A stretch of DNA of 43,576 nt from MED-G82 sp964342675 (lineage in GTDB: Bacteria > Pseudomonadota > Gammaproteobacteria > Magnimaribacterales > D2472): positions 1 through 43,576 of the forward strand of contig CAYFFR010000008.1 of assembly GCA_964342675.1 (NCBI GenBank). Reading direction: 5' to 3'. The position numbers and the translations under genes are program-made. The notes beneath the pieces are model-generated. The model ran no database searches, was not told the origin of the DNA, and was given only the letters and a program-made list of their open reading frames with translations. Positions 16,054 through 25,825 of the stretch are shown here, one piece after another. Numbering within the stretch: the first letter of the stretch is position 1; the number at the start of each line of letters is the position of its first letter.

Positions 16054-18496
16054 CAGTACTATTATTTATAAAAACTTTTGTAATCTTTAAAAGATATGGT
16101 AACAGAATCATTGATGCTATGAGCGAAACTGTTAAAGCAATTGCTGTAAATGTGCCAAATAAAACAGTTGGAGAAAAGTTTGATAAAGTAAAGACTAAAA
16201 ACCCTATTGAGATTGTGATGGCTGTATAAAGAATCGCTCTACCAACAGTATCATGCGATGTTGATATAGCTTGATTTGAATCTTGATATTGTAGCTCTAA
16301 TCTATATCTATATAGATAATGAATAGTATTGTCCACCGCCATACCTACACTGATTGCAGCAACTGTTATTGTCATGATGTCTAAAGGTATAGAAAATAAG
16401 CCTAATAAACCCAAAACACTTGAAGCAGTAATAACATTTGGGATCAAACCAAGTATCGCAACTTTAAATGATCTAAATAATATTAAAAACATCAGGCCAA
16501 TTGTTATAAACACAAGTACAAGAGATTTAATCTGAGAAGAAAATAAAGATTGCAACATATTGTTATACAAAACAGCTAAGCCTGTGATTCTAAATTGTTC
16601 ACGATCCAGACCATAGTTATTTATTAAATCATTAGATATCTTATTAATGAGGTTGTTTCTATTTAGAGAGTTAGAAGTCTCGTAAATGCGAGTTGAGATT
16701 CTTACTTGTGTATCATCTTTATTAATATAAGAGTATAAGATTGAGTCTTTAAGATCCTCAGGTAAGACAGACCTTAATAAAGCAAGCTCTAAATCATTCA
16801 AATCCTGATCATCGTTAATTAAACGAGCTAGTTTAATGCCGCTTGCAATACTTAATACCTTGCCTACTTCTGGTAAATCATCTAAATAATCATGAATGCT
16901 TTCAACTTTCTTTAAAGTAAATGAATTCCACCAGTAGCCTGAAGCTTCACTTGAGTCATCCTCAAAAAGATCTTCTTCAAATAAATCATCTTCAACAGAA
17001 TAGCTTGGTGTGATTTCTTCTGCAGGCGCATCGATGATAACGTCCAATGTTGCTGTTCCACCAAGCTCCTCGTCAAGAAGGTACATTCCCTGATAAATTT
17101 CTGTGTTTGGAGAAAAATAATCTATGAATCTATTTTCCACTTTTAGAAGAGTTATTCCATAAACTAAAAGGCATACGACTATTACAGATATGATTATATT
17201 TGATCTTCCTTGATTAATTGATACAGATGCTAGCTTAGGTGGCAACCGATTAATAAATGATGATCTTTGTGAGGATTTTATAATTAGTATATTCATTAAT
17301 ACAGGTAATAATACAAACGTTGAAACATAAGCTATAGAAATACCTACCGCCATCATTTTTCCAAATTCAATCACAGGCTTAATATCACCAAACATTAATG
17401 ATATAAATGCTATTCCGGTAGTAAAAGCTGCAAAAAAACAAGGTATTGCCATTTGTTTACAAGATTCAGTTATAGCTTGTTGTTTGTTCTTTATGCTTTT
17501 ACTTAGTTCATTGAATCTAACCAAAACATGCACGGTAAGAGATATAGTTAGAATAAGCAATAATGCAATAAAGTTTGATGATACAACGCTTATTTTCCAA
17601 TCCATAAATCCTAAAAAGCTGGCAGTAAAAGCTGTTGTAATACCCGCATTAATAAGAGGCAAGAAAACAAAGGATATTCTCCTAAAAAAAATAAATAATA
17701 AAAGTGCAAAAATTAAAGCAACACTTAAACCAAAAATGAGTAAGTCGGATTCTATGAACTCCATCATATCGACAGCTATCATAGAAGCTCCTCCTAGAAA
17801 CAGTGTGCCATGCTCTCTATATTCATCTAATACAGATCTAATCTGAGAAATTTGAAGTTTTCTTCTCTGAGATTCTTGATCGTTGATATTAGAGATTTGT
17901 TTATTGATAGACTCAATCTGGATTTTTGTTTGTGAGTCTTGAGGTGCATCCTGTAAGTCATAACGCTCATTTATAAGCCTTCTGTAATTTGGATCTTCTT
18001 CGATCACAATCTGCATTGCTGTAGTCTTGCCATCTTTACTAATAATAAGTTCAGAATAGATAGGATTATTAGAAATTTCTTTAGCAGCCTCTAAAAAATT
18101 AATTCCCTCAGTTTTAAGGTCCTTGATATTATCTGCTATATCACTTATACCTACTTTGGGTTGAAAAAATATTGGTGCATCTAAAATGGAAAGCACTGAT
18201 TCAACGCCATGTATGCTTGTTAGATCATTTTCTAGATAACCAATCACTTTTAAAGTTTCTTTGGAGAAAATATCTTTATTAGGGGTAAAGGTAACGATTA
18301 AAAAATCGTCATTTCCAAATGTATTACCAGCTTCTCTATAGGTCTTAAATGCAGAATCTCCTTCAATCACTAAGGCTTCAGAAGAAGCATCCAGCTTAAA
18401 ATTATTTAGTCCACCATAAAACAATATAAAAATTGCTAAAGTCAACGTAACAATCAGATAAGATCGATTAAGAAGGGATTGAAAAAAAGTGGTCAT
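16037..18496 (-). CDS. RND-superfamily (MMPL-type) exporter
   Basis: 819 aa in two repeats. Each has one membrane helix, a periplasmic loop of about 200 aa, and then five helices. The first helix is YLIVTLTLAIFILFYGGL, and the periplasmic loop starts with LDASSEALVIEGDSAFKTYREAG. The helix clusters near 250-400 and 640-800 contain VALIFALLLFIFF and ITVAAISVGMAVDNTIHYLYRYR (the proton-relay Asp region). This is the COG1033 lipid/hopanoid-type exporter pattern. No adaptor or outer-membrane partner is adjacent. The acidic stretch EEDLFEEDLFEDD near 510 is an unusual insertion. It directly follows bolA with no gap and overlaps mcr. Confidence 0.88.
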   Translation of the reverse strand: MTTFFQSLLNRSYLIVTLTLAIFILFYGGLNNFKLDASSEALVIEGDSAFKTYREAGNTFGNDDFLIVTFTPNKDIFSKETLKVIGYLENDLTSIHGVESVLSILDAPIFFQPKVGISDIADNIKDLKTEGINFLEAAKEISNNPIYSELIISKDGKTTAMQIVIEEDPNYRRLINERYDLQDAPQDSQTKIQIESINKQISNINDQESQRRKLQISQIRSVLDEYREHGTLFLGGASMIAVDMMEFIESDLLIFGLSVALIFALLLFIFFRRISFVFLPLINAGITTAFTASFLGFMDWKISVVSSNFIALLLILTISLTVHVLVRFNELSKSIKNKQQAITESCKQMAIPCFFAAFTTGIAFISLMFGDIKPVIEFGKMMAVGISIAYVSTFVLLPVLMNILIIKSSQRSSFINRLPPKLASVSINQGRSNIIISVIVVCLLVYGITLLKVENRFIDYFSPNTEIYQGMYLLDEELGGTATLDVIIDAPAEEITPSYSVEDDLFEEDLFEDDSSEASGYWWNSFTLKKVESIHDYLDDLPEVGKVLSIASGIKLARLINDDQDLNDLELALLRSVLPEDLKDSILYSYINKDDTQVRISTRIYETSNSLNRNNLINKISNDLINNYGLDREQFRITGLAVLYNNMLQSLFSSQIKSLVLVFITIGLMFLILFRSFKVAILGLIPNVITASSVLGLLGLFSIPLDIMTITVAAISVGMAVDNTIHYLYRYRLELQYQDSNQAISTSHDTVGRAILYTAITISIGFLVFTLSNFSPTVLFGTFTAIALTVSLIASMILLPYLLKITKVFINNSTDVRTT

Positions 18497-18796
18497 TTAT
18501 TTTTTTGCACAATCTGGAGAGGTTGGTATATCTGATTGATTATTATATTCATCTTCAGTAAAACAAAACATTGAAAAAGCATGGATTTTATCTATAAGAT
18601 TGCCCAATGAAGCATATACCTCTTTGTGTCGTTGTAATATTGTTAAATCAGAAAAACTTTCATCTACTATTACAACCTTAAAATGGGTTTCTGCATTCTT
18701 AGGAACAGCATGCATATGGCTTTCATTTATTAAATCAATTTGTGAATTTGGAAAATGAATCTGTAAAGATTGCAGTATAGCGTCTTGAATGTTCAT
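18497..18796 (-). CDS. bolA: BolA-family protein
   Basis: 99 aa. LINESHMHAVPKNAETHFKVVIVDESFSDLTILQRHKEVYASLG is the BolA core, and the conserved ESHMHA and LQRH His residues are the Fe-S/glutaredoxin-binding positions. BolA proteins work with monothiol glutaredoxins in iron-sulfur handling and stress response. The C-terminus has a short polar tail ending PDCAKK. Start ATG at 18796. The 80 bases upstream hold no clear promoter beyond an AT-rich TATAAT three bases before the ATG, which would give a leaderless message if it is used. Confidence 0.93.
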   Translation of the reverse strand: MNIQDAILQSLQIHFPNSQIDLINESHMHAVPKNAETHFKVVIVDESFSDLTILQRHKEVYASLGNLIDKIHAFSMFCFTEDEYNNQSDIPTSPDCAKK

Positions 18797-18876
18797 AGAA
18801 TTATATTAAATCATTTACTTGTAGGCTGTTACTATCATAATTGTAATAAACATTAGGATGAACTAAAAAATCCTAT

Positions 18877-19635
18877 TCAATCATATTTTTTTATTTGAGC
18901 AGATCTGCGTTGATCATAAATTTTACTCTTGTATGCGTCTTTGAAAGTACTTTTACTAAAAGGTTCAGACACTGGTTTATTAAAAATTGATGTGTCTCTA
19001 TTTTTTAGAATTAACATCAAAATAAAGCCCGCAATAAAACCAGCAATATGTGCAAAATATGCAACACCTGTTTCTAAAGAATTTCCAGCAGAAATAAACT
19101 GACCTACTATCCAAACACCCAATACAATAAATGCTGGTACATTAATAATTTGAATAAAAATAAAGAACCAGAATAGAACTCTCACATTAGCTTTAGGATA
19201 CAAAAGAAAGTAGGCTCCTAGAACTCCAGCAATAGAACCACTAGCACCTACTAAAGGAATATTAGAGTTTGTATCAATCAGACCTTGCCCGATCGAAGCT
19301 ATGACTCCACAAATGAGATAAAAGAATAAGAACTTTATAGGACCTAATTTTGCTTCAACATTATCACCAAATATCCATAGGTAAAGCATATTACTTGCTA
19401 AATGTAAAAAACCTGCATGAATAAATATAGATGAATATAGCTGTAAATAAAAAGGAGATGGGTTAGCAAAAAAATGATCAGGGACAAATCCGTTTTGTAA
19501 AAAATAAAGATTTAAGTCTGATGTCGAGAAAGATGTTTGAATGAGAAAGACTATGCAATTTAATATGATTAATGCGTAGGTAACAAAAGGTTTCTTTGAT
19601 ATAGGATTATCGTCAAATAAAGGCAGGAAAAACAT
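18877..19635 (-). CDS. Rhomboid-family intramembrane serine protease
   Basis: 252 aa with six or more membrane helices. The nucleophile Ser132 is in GASGSIAG (130-137) and the base His196 in FAHIAGFIAGF. The L1-loop/TM2 motif FIHAGFLHLASNMLYLWIFGDNVE (71-94) is the typical rhomboid H-x-x-x-N region. A short cytoplasmic tail rich in Lys/Ser ends the protein. It cleaves membrane-anchored substrates inside the inner membrane; the substrates are unknown. Monocistronic between bolA and the divergent ELM1-family gene. Confidence 0.93.
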   Translation of the reverse strand: MFFLPLFDDNPISKKPFVTYALIILNCIVFLIQTSFSTSDLNLYFLQNGFVPDHFFANPSPFYLQLYSSIFIHAGFLHLASNMLYLWIFGDNVEAKLGPIKFLFFYLICGVIASIGQGLIDTNSNIPLVGASGSIAGVLGAYFLLYPKANVRVLFWFFIFIQIINVPAFIVLGVWIVGQFISAGNSLETGVAYFAHIAGFIAGFILMLILKNRDTSIFNKPVSEPFSKSTFKDAYKSKIYDQRRSAQIKKYD

Positions 19636-19693
19636 TATATAAATTAATTTTTTCTACATACAAGTATAGCTGAATGATAACATCTCTTGTGGA

Positions 19694-20617
19694 ATGAATA
19701 TTTTATTGATTAATGATACAAAAGCTGGCCATTATAGTCAGGGTATTGCTTTAGCTTCAGAGCTATCAAGGCAATTAGACATCTCAATTGTAGAAATTAA
19801 TATCAATGAAATTCATAAGATAAGTAATCTGGAGGGTAAATGCATCATTATTGGTGTAGGACATGCTTCTCATACTGCCATGATCAAAATAAAAGAAATA
19901 CTCTCAAACACCAATGAGTGTTTTACCATAGCTGTTTTTAGACCTTCATTTAAACAAGACATATTTGATCTAATTGTTGCTCCAGAACATGATTTTATAA
20001 ATAAAAGAATTCCAAATAACTGTTTTCTTTATAAAGGGTCTTTGTCAAAGATTTCTAATCAAAATCCTGATACATCTCTCATCGCAATATCTATAGGTGG
20101 TCCGAATACTAATATTGTTTATGACAAGGCTATGGTTATAAAGAGCATTGAATATGTGCTGGGTATATTTCCAGAAAAAAGAAAAATTGTTTCAAATTCA
20201 AGAAGAACACCTCGGGATCTATGGGATGATTTAAAGAATAGAAATCAGGATGGTCAGCAAATTAAATTCTTAGACCATGAAAGTATAAGTTATACGGAAT
20301 ATTATGATGCCACCTCTCATGCCTATAAAAAATTTGTTACACCAGATAGTATTAATCTTATCTTTGAGAGCCTATCAGCAAAAGGAGAAACTTATATCAT
20401 GCAAGTAAATCAGAATAAGAAGGCATTAAAAGATTATTTTTATACTAATAAACATAAATACGTGATTGATAATCTTATTAACTCTAAAAATGTTGGTTCA
20501 GTGACTGTTAATAAAAATAAATGTGAGTTAATTGATCCAAATAAAGGGTTAAAACCATTGCAGGAAATCAAACGGGTGTCATTGTACATTTCTAATAAAA
20601 TTTATAATCATGCATAA
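19694..20617 (+). CDS. ELM1/DUF1022-family protein (putative glycosyltransferase)
   Basis: 307 aa. NDTKAGHYSQGIALASEL is the N-terminal G-H-x-x-Q motif of the ELM1 family. SIGGPN in the middle and SNSRRTPRDLWDD later (family S-R-R-T-P) complete the pattern. Bacterial members have a GT-B fold and lie in LPS/glycan loci. The ATG at 19694 has only a weak ribosome site (GTGGA). The stop overlaps the following GT4 start by 8 bases (ATGCATAA), so the pair is co-expressed and probably acts on the same glycan. Confidence 0.8.
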   Translation: MNILLINDTKAGHYSQGIALASELSRQLDISIVEININEIHKISNLEGKCIIIGVGHASHTAMIKIKEILSNTNECFTIAVFRPSFKQDIFDLIVAPEHDFINKRIPNNCFLYKGSLSKISNQNPDTSLIAISIGGPNTNIVYDKAMVIKSIEYVLGIFPEKRKIVSNSRRTPRDLWDDLKNRNQDGQQIKFLDHESISYTEYYDATSHAYKKFVTPDSINLIFESLSAKGETYIMQVNQNKKALKDYFYTNKHKYVIDNLINSKNVGSVTVNKNKCELIDPNKGLKPLQEIKRVSLYISNKIYNHA

Positions 20618-21590
20618 GATTGGTCATTTAATAATGAGCAAAAATTTTGCTGGTATTGAGCAGCATGTAGATGAGATCACAAATGAAATCAACCAATCAT
20701 CTAAATATCATTGTGTTGTTATAGGAGATAAAATTCTTAAAGAGAAATTTAAATCAAATAAATATATTAACTTCCAAAATAAATATAGGTATTCGATCCT
20801 TAATTTAGTTAAATTAAAACGAATTATTAAAAATAATAATATTCAAATATTACATTGCCATGGATCTAAGTCTATGCAAATAGGAAATCTTATTAAGATG
20901 GTTACAAATATAAAAATAATAGGCACTTTACATAGTTTAAAAAAACGTCCTGTCAATCTTCAGAAATTTGATTATATTATTGCAGTAAATCAAGCTCTCA
21001 AGCCATCATCCGAAAAATCTTCTGTAGTCAATAATTGGATTAATCCTAAACTAAGATTAGCTACTTCTTCAAGAAATGGATCTTATATAGCTGTTGGAAG
21101 ATTAGAAAAAGTTAAGAGATTTGATCTTCTTATTAATGCTTGGAAGGAAATAGATGAAGACTTAATTATCATTGGCGATGGTAATGAAATAAATAATTTA
21201 CAAAATCTTATCAAGGAAAATAATTCAACTAATATTAAAATATTAACTAAAATATCTACTGATCAACTATCTGAGATGTATTCTCAAGCAAAGGGATTGA
21301 TTATTTCTAGTTCTAGAGAAGGTGGACCTCGAGTGGCTATAGAAGCATTAGCTTATGGTGTGCCTGTGTTTGGCTGTAATGTAGGTATGCTAGAAGAAAT
21401 AATTACTAAAGAGCTGCTAGTTGATCCTAACAAAGCAGATGAATTTGTAAAATTAATCAGGGACACTCTGCCCCATATACAAAATTACTCATTTGATGCT
21501 CTTCAAGATATGGTCCTAGAAAAATTCACCGTAGCAAGAGCCAGTCTAGAGCATATAGGAATTTATGACTATCTTGTAAGTAATGATTGA
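20610..21590 (+). CDS. GT4-family glycosyltransferase
   Basis: 326 aa, GT-B fold. The N-terminal domain starts IGHLIMSKNFAGIEQHVDEI (acceptor side). The C-terminal nucleotide-sugar domain has SYIAVGRLEKVKRFDLLINAW, LIIIGDGNEINNL, and the E-x7-E region SSREGGPRVAIEALAYGVPVFG. It transfers a sugar to a lipid or glycan acceptor on the cytoplasmic side of the inner membrane; donor and acceptor are unknown. Co-transcribed with the ELM1-family gene. Its 3' end overlaps the convergent GT4 gene by 22 bases. Confidence 0.9.
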   Translation: MHKIGHLIMSKNFAGIEQHVDEITNEINQSSKYHCVVIGDKILKEKFKSNKYINFQNKYRYSILNLVKLKRIIKNNNIQILHCHGSKSMQIGNLIKMVTNIKIIGTLHSLKKRPVNLQKFDYIIAVNQALKPSSEKSSVVNNWINPKLRLATSSRNGSYIAVGRLEKVKRFDLLINAWKEIDEDLIIIGDGNEINNLQNLIKENNSTNIKILTKISTDQLSEMYSQAKGLIISSSREGGPRVAIEALAYGVPVFGCNVGMLEEIITKELLVDPNKADEFVKLIRDTLPHIQNYSFDALQDMVLEKFTVARASLEHIGIYDYLVSND

Positions 21591-22663
21591 TACAACTCAA
21601 TGGTTCTGGTTGTCTGATATTGTTTGGTGAAAATATCAGGAAGCACTAAATTATCAGGGTTTTCTAACAATGACAAAGTTTTGTCTTTGAGTTGTCTTAA
21701 ATCACCGTATTGAACAATACCAGATGAATTAATTTCACTCAGGGATTCATTTACTCCGCCCCTATTCCAACCAACGACAGAACAACCTGAGGCTACAGCC
21801 TCAATAATGGTTCTACCGAATGGTTCAGGTTTAGTGGATAGATTAAAAACTACATCTGAAAGCTTATAAACTTCTTCAATATCATCTCTGCCCCCAGTAA
21901 AGACTAAATTTTGATCCGTTAGTTTTAACCTTCGAGATTGTGATAAAAGTCTCTTAAAATAATTATTTTTATTTTTTGGTATAGGGCCTACAATTAAACC
22001 ACAAACAGCATCATCTTGAAGTAAAGATAATAACTCTAAAAAGTACTCTATTCCTTTCCATGAAGTTATTCTTGTTGGCATTAATAAAATCTTTTTATTC
22101 CTTGTAGTTGGGTACTCTTTGTACCATTGATCAAGCCATTCTTGATTAAGCTGATTTTTATTAAATTTTATAGTATCGCAACCCCTATATATATTAGTAA
22201 CCTCTTCAGGACTAATTTTATAAGTGTTTGATATGTAATCTTTAACAGTTCTTGAAACGCTAATAATAGCATCTGCTTTTGCCATAGATTTGCTATACCA
22301 AGGTTTACTATATAAGCCATGAAAAGTTGAAACGGTAATTGGCTTCTCTGATTTAGATAACTTATTCATCGCAAACATATGAATCCATGCTGGAAATCTG
22401 GATCGAATATGCACAATATCTGGCTTAAGATCTTTGTATATATCTGCAAGTCTTTTGTATTTCATGAATGAATATATAGATTTTTTTGATATGTTCAGAT
22501 CAATATGTCTGGCTTCATGTTGATGAAGTAATTTTGTCATTCTTCCGCCACCTGAAACCACTATTGATTCATGGTTAAGGTTTACAAGCGCTTCAGATAA
22601 ATCAACTGTTCCTCTTTCTACCCCACCAAATTCTAATGCAGGAAGAAGCTGAATGATTTTCAT
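21569..22663 (-). CDS. GT4-family glycosyltransferase
   Basis: 364 aa from the ATG at 22663. KIIQLLPALEFGGVERGTVDLSEAL is a classic GT4 N-terminus (glycine-rich GGVERG loop). The donor domain has LMPTRITSWKGIEYFLELL and STKPEPFGRTIIEAVASGCSVVGWNRGG with the E-x7-E signature (PEPFGRTIIEA). The open frame runs on to 22873, but those 70 codons lie over the MacB-type permease and look like shadow sequence. The start is 2 bases after the permease stop, so it may be the last gene of the MacAB-like operon. Confidence 0.9.
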   Translation of the reverse strand: MKIIQLLPALEFGGVERGTVDLSEALVNLNHESIVVSGGGRMTKLLHQHEARHIDLNISKKSIYSFMKYKRLADIYKDLKPDIVHIRSRFPAWIHMFAMNKLSKSEKPITVSTFHGLYSKPWYSKSMAKADAIISVSRTVKDYISNTYKISPEEVTNIYRGCDTIKFNKNQLNQEWLDQWYKEYPTTRNKKILLMPTRITSWKGIEYFLELLSLLQDDAVCGLIVGPIPKNKNNYFKRLLSQSRRLKLTDQNLVFTGGRDDIEEVYKLSDVVFNLSTKPEPFGRTIIEAVASGCSVVGWNRGGVNESLSEINSSGIVQYGDLRQLKDKTLSLLENPDNLVLPDIFTKQYQTTRTIELYQSLLTR

Positions 22664-22665
22664 AT

Positions 22666-23874
22666 TTATTCGTATCTCAATGAGACTGCTGGGTCTAATC
22701 TTGCAGCTCTTCGTGCAGGCCAAATACCAAAGAATAAACCAACAAATGCTGAAAAAGTAACTGATCCAATAATAGCTGAAAGTGGGATAACAATTGGCCA
22801 TTCTTGCCAAGAAGCTATCAATAAATATAAGGATGTTCCTAGAATTACACCTATGAAGCCTCCAATAATACATAAAGTAATTGCTTCAATGATAAATTGT
22901 AATAAGATTGCATTTGGAGTTGCTCCCAAAGCTTTTCGCAAACCAATCTCTCTAGTTCTTTCTGTGACTGAAACAAGCATTATATTCATCACGCCTATGC
23001 CACCAACAAGCAAACTGATACCGGCTATACCAATAATCAGTGCAAAAAATATTGAGGTTGCTTGTTTTTGTAGATCTACAAATTGAGCCCAATCATTTAT
23101 ACGAAAGTTGTTTTCTTCACCTGGGCCAATATCATGTTCGCGACGTAAAACTCTTTCGATAGAAATCATTACTTCCTCTGTAGCAAATTCATTGGGGAAT
23201 TTAACATTGATAGAACTTAATGTTTCCCTTCCAAAGATTCTATCTGCAGCAGTTAAAATAGGTGTATAAATTGTTTCATCTGCATTAGGTCCCCAGCCCC
23301 CACCTTCTTCTTTAATGACTCCAATCACGCTAAAGGGAGCATTACCAATAAAGATATCTTTATTAAGTAATTGTTCAGATGAAGCTCTTAATTCTGCTGC
23401 AACCGACGAACCAAGAACCACAACTCTTTTGCGACCTAAATTTTCATTCTCTGAAAAGAGTCTTCCTTGATTAATTTCAAATCCTCTAATAGAAAAAAAG
23501 TTTTCAGAGCTTCCCACTATTTGAAGGCTAGCATTACCATTCCCGAATTTAATTTGTCGAGATCCTCGGATTTCAGGAGCTATCTCCCAAGGGATTTCTT
23601 TATCATCAGATAATGCCTCAGCGTCTTTTATATCTAAGGGTATTTTGCTTGTGTTGGTGGCTCCTTGTCTTGATGCGCCCGGGTAAACATAAATCGTCCT
23701 GGCTCCTAAATCTGAAATTGATTCATCAATAGCTTTTTGAGCACTTGATCCCATTGAAACCATTGCTATCACTGCAGCAGTACCAATAATAATTGCAAGA
23801 GTTGTAAGAATTGATCTAAGTTTATTGGCTCTGATAGCCTCTAAAGCAGTTTGAACTGATTCTCTAATTAACAC
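22666..23874 (-). CDS. MacB/FtsX-type ABC transporter permease
   Basis: 402 aa. One N-terminal helix (LRSILTTLAIIIGTAAVIAMVSMG) precedes a large periplasmic domain of about 220 aa. Three C-terminal helices follow, starting IGIAGISLLVGGIGVMNIMLVSVTERTREIGLRKALGA, the hallmark of MacB permeases. In E. coli MacB this part is fused to its ATPase; here the ATPase is a separate gene (25075). The start is GTG at 23874, because no ATG fits the family N-terminus. With the adaptor and ATPase upstream it forms a periplasm-to-outside pump that needs a TolC-type outer membrane channel, which is not encoded here. Confidence 0.92.
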   Translation of the reverse strand: MLIRESVQTALEAIRANKLRSILTTLAIIIGTAAVIAMVSMGSSAQKAIDESISDLGARTIYVYPGASRQGATNTSKIPLDIKDAEALSDDKEIPWEIAPEIRGSRQIKFGNGNASLQIVGSSENFFSIRGFEINQGRLFSENENLGRKRVVVLGSSVAAELRASSEQLLNKDIFIGNAPFSVIGVIKEEGGGWGPNADETIYTPILTAADRIFGRETLSSINVKFPNEFATEEVMISIERVLRREHDIGPGEENNFRINDWAQFVDLQKQATSIFFALIIGIAGISLLVGGIGVMNIMLVSVTERTREIGLRKALGATPNAILLQFIIEAITLCIIGGFIGVILGTSLYLLIASWQEWPIVIPLSAIIGSVTFSAFVGLFFGIWPARRAARLDPAVSLRYE

Positions 23875-23876
23875 TA

Positions 23877-25070
23877 TCAGAATCTACTTTTAAGTCTTTC
23901 AGAAAAACGTTGTTGATATTTAATCAGGCCATCGCTAGGCAAAACATAAACAATATCATTCTTCTCTAATCCGGAGATCACTTCAATATTGTTTAAATCA
24001 GTTGTACCTACTTTAACCCATACAGGGACTGGGCCACTGTTCGTGTCCTTAAGAACAATAAAAGCATTAAATCCTTCACCTTCAATTCTTGTACTCAAAA
24101 AAGAATCTAGACTTTTTTTTGTAATGCCTAATAATTGTGCAACAGATACTATATCTCTTCTTGTTCTTAAAGATCCAGCTGGTAAAGCTAGATCAACAGA
24201 CTCTTTAAGAATTTCTATCTCGACATCGGTATTCATTCCAATTAAAAGGAGGTTATCTTTGTTTTCTATATCGATGAGTACTGGAAAAGTTGTAACATTC
24301 TGTTCTTCGATTGCTTGCGGTTCTATCTTTGAAACAATGCCGGTAAACTTTTTATTTCTATAAGCAGATACTTTAAGAACAACTTCTTGACCAACTGATA
24401 TTTTGCCAATGTCTATCTCATCAACTAATGCTCTTACCCTGACCCTATTGAGATCAGCCATCTCCATGAGTAACGTTCCTCCACCAACAGCAGATGTAGG
24501 AGAGGTTATTACTTGGCCAACTTCAGCAGGTCTTGTGATAATTGTGCCATTAATTGGTGATCTAACTAGTGTATCATCAAGTGCTATTTTTGCATTCTCT
24601 AAATATACATTAGATCTTACATATTGAGCTTTTGCAGATGAGAATGCTTCTTGAGCATCCTCAAATGATTTATCTGAAATACTTCCTTCATCATGTAGTG
24701 TCTTTGATCTAACAAATTGACTTTCAGCATTGGATAGCCGTACTTTTGCAACATCTAAATCTGCTGATGCTTGTTCTAAGTTATTTTTAGGAGTTCTCTG
24801 GTCAATTCTTGCTAATACAATTCCCTTGTTAACAAAATCTCCTATTTCAGCTCCTAAGAAAAGTATTTCACCTGAAGCCTTAGACTTAATCTCTATTGAA
24901 GAGATAGCTTCAATTGTTCCTGATGCTTCTACAGTTAAGTCAAGTTCTTTGGATTCAACTTCTTTAAGAGTATAGAAATTAAATTCTTCTTCTTTATTGC
25001 CACCACAGCTAACTAAAATAATTAAAAAGCTACAAAAAATAATCGTTTGTTTTAAGAAAAGTCTATTCAT
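23877..25070 (-). CDS. MacA-like efflux adaptor lipoprotein
   Basis: 397 aa. The signal peptide ends in the lipobox LVSC with Cys22, so it is a lipoprotein rather than the membrane-anchored MacA of E. coli. The order is a beta-barrel/lipoyl half (EASGTIEAISSIEIKSKASGEI), a coiled-coil hairpin (about residues 75-145), the second lipoyl half (DTLVRSPINGTIITRPAEVGQVI), and beta-barrel and membrane-proximal domains. It bridges the inner-membrane permease to a TolC-like channel. It lies 2 bases before the permease and 4 bases after the ATPase. Confidence 0.92.
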   Translation of the reverse strand: MNRLFLKQTIIFCSFLIILVSCGGNKEEEFNFYTLKEVESKELDLTVEASGTIEAISSIEIKSKASGEILFLGAEIGDFVNKGIVLARIDQRTPKNNLEQASADLDVAKVRLSNAESQFVRSKTLHDEGSISDKSFEDAQEAFSSAKAQYVRSNVYLENAKIALDDTLVRSPINGTIITRPAEVGQVITSPTSAVGGGTLLMEMADLNRVRVRALVDEIDIGKISVGQEVVLKVSAYRNKKFTGIVSKIEPQAIEEQNVTTFPVLIDIENKDNLLLIGMNTDVEIEILKESVDLALPAGSLRTRRDIVSVAQLLGITKKSLDSFLSTRIEGEGFNAFIVLKDTNSGPVPVWVKVGTTDLNNIEVISGLEKNDIVYVLPSDGLIKYQQRFSERLKSRF

Positions 25071-25074
25071 AGAT

Positions 25075-25758
25075 CTATTTTACCTTTTTGTCTTCAAAAA
25101 TTTGACCATCTTTAATATAAATAATTCTATCTGCTTCATTTGCAATATCATTTTCATGGGTAATTAAAATAATTGTTTGTCCATCTTTATGAAGTTGATG
25201 GAATAATTGTATAACCTCTTGACCGGTTTGACTGTCTAAATTTCCTGTGGGTTCATCTGCAAAAAGAATTGACGGTTTATTAACTAAGGCTCTGGCAATG
25301 GCTACTCTTTGTTGTTGACCTCCAGAAAGCTCAGATGGTTGATGATCCATTCTAGTTTCTAAACCCACAGCTGTAAGAACATCATGTGATTGGCGTAGCC
25401 TGGATTCTTTTTCAACACCAGCATATTTTAATGGCAACATAACATTATCAAGAGCAGTATTTCGTGGAAGTAAATGAAAGTTTTGAAAAACAAAACCTAT
25501 TTCTTTATTTCTAATCTTTGCTAACTCATTTTCATCTAATGTGCTTACAGATTGACCATTTAAGAAATAATCTCCGCTGGTAGGAGAGTCAAGACAACCT
25601 ATAATATTCATCAATGTCGATTTTCCTGATCCAGATGGCCCCATGATTGCTATAAACTCACCTCTCTGAATTGTAAATGAAACTTCTCTTAGAGCTTTTA
25701 TAGTTTGATTTCCTAAGAAATAGTCTTTTGTTAGATTCTCAGTTTGAATAATGTTCAT
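25075..25758 (-). CDS. MacB/LolD-type ABC transporter ATPase
   Basis: 227 aa from the ATG at 25758. Walker A GPSGSGKST, signature LSGGQQQRVAIARAL and Walker B LFADEPTGNLD are all intact, and the LSGGQQQR plus GNLD pattern is specific for the MacB/LolD/FtsE group. It powers the separate permease encoded downstream. A TTG two codons upstream (25764) is possible, but neither start has a clear ribosome site. First gene of the ATPase-adaptor-permease operon. Confidence 0.92.
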   Translation of the reverse strand: MNIIQTENLTKDYFLGNQTIKALREVSFTIQRGEFIAIMGPSGSGKSTLMNIIGCLDSPTSGDYFLNGQSVSTLDENELAKIRNKEIGFVFQNFHLLPRNTALDNVMLPLKYAGVEKESRLRQSHDVLTAVGLETRMDHQPSELSGGQQQRVAIARALVNKPSILFADEPTGNLDSQTGQEVIQLFHQLHKDGQTIILITHENDIANEADRIIYIKDGQIFEDKKVK

Positions 25759-25825
25759 AATCAATAAGTTTTGACAACTCCCCCTAAATTAAGTTCAGGA
25801 CTAGTTAAATTATAAAAGACATGGA

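Noticed and set aside
18840..18876. Weak stem TAGGAT/ATCCTA with an A-rich loop between the rhomboid gene and bolA.
   Set aside because: Only 6 bp with a 10-base loop and no T-run after it; insufficient for a terminator call.
22664..22873. 70-codon N-terminal extension of the minus-strand glycosyltransferase.
   Set aside because: It overlaps the coding end of the MacB-type permease; the GT4 N-terminal motif begins at the ATG at 22663.
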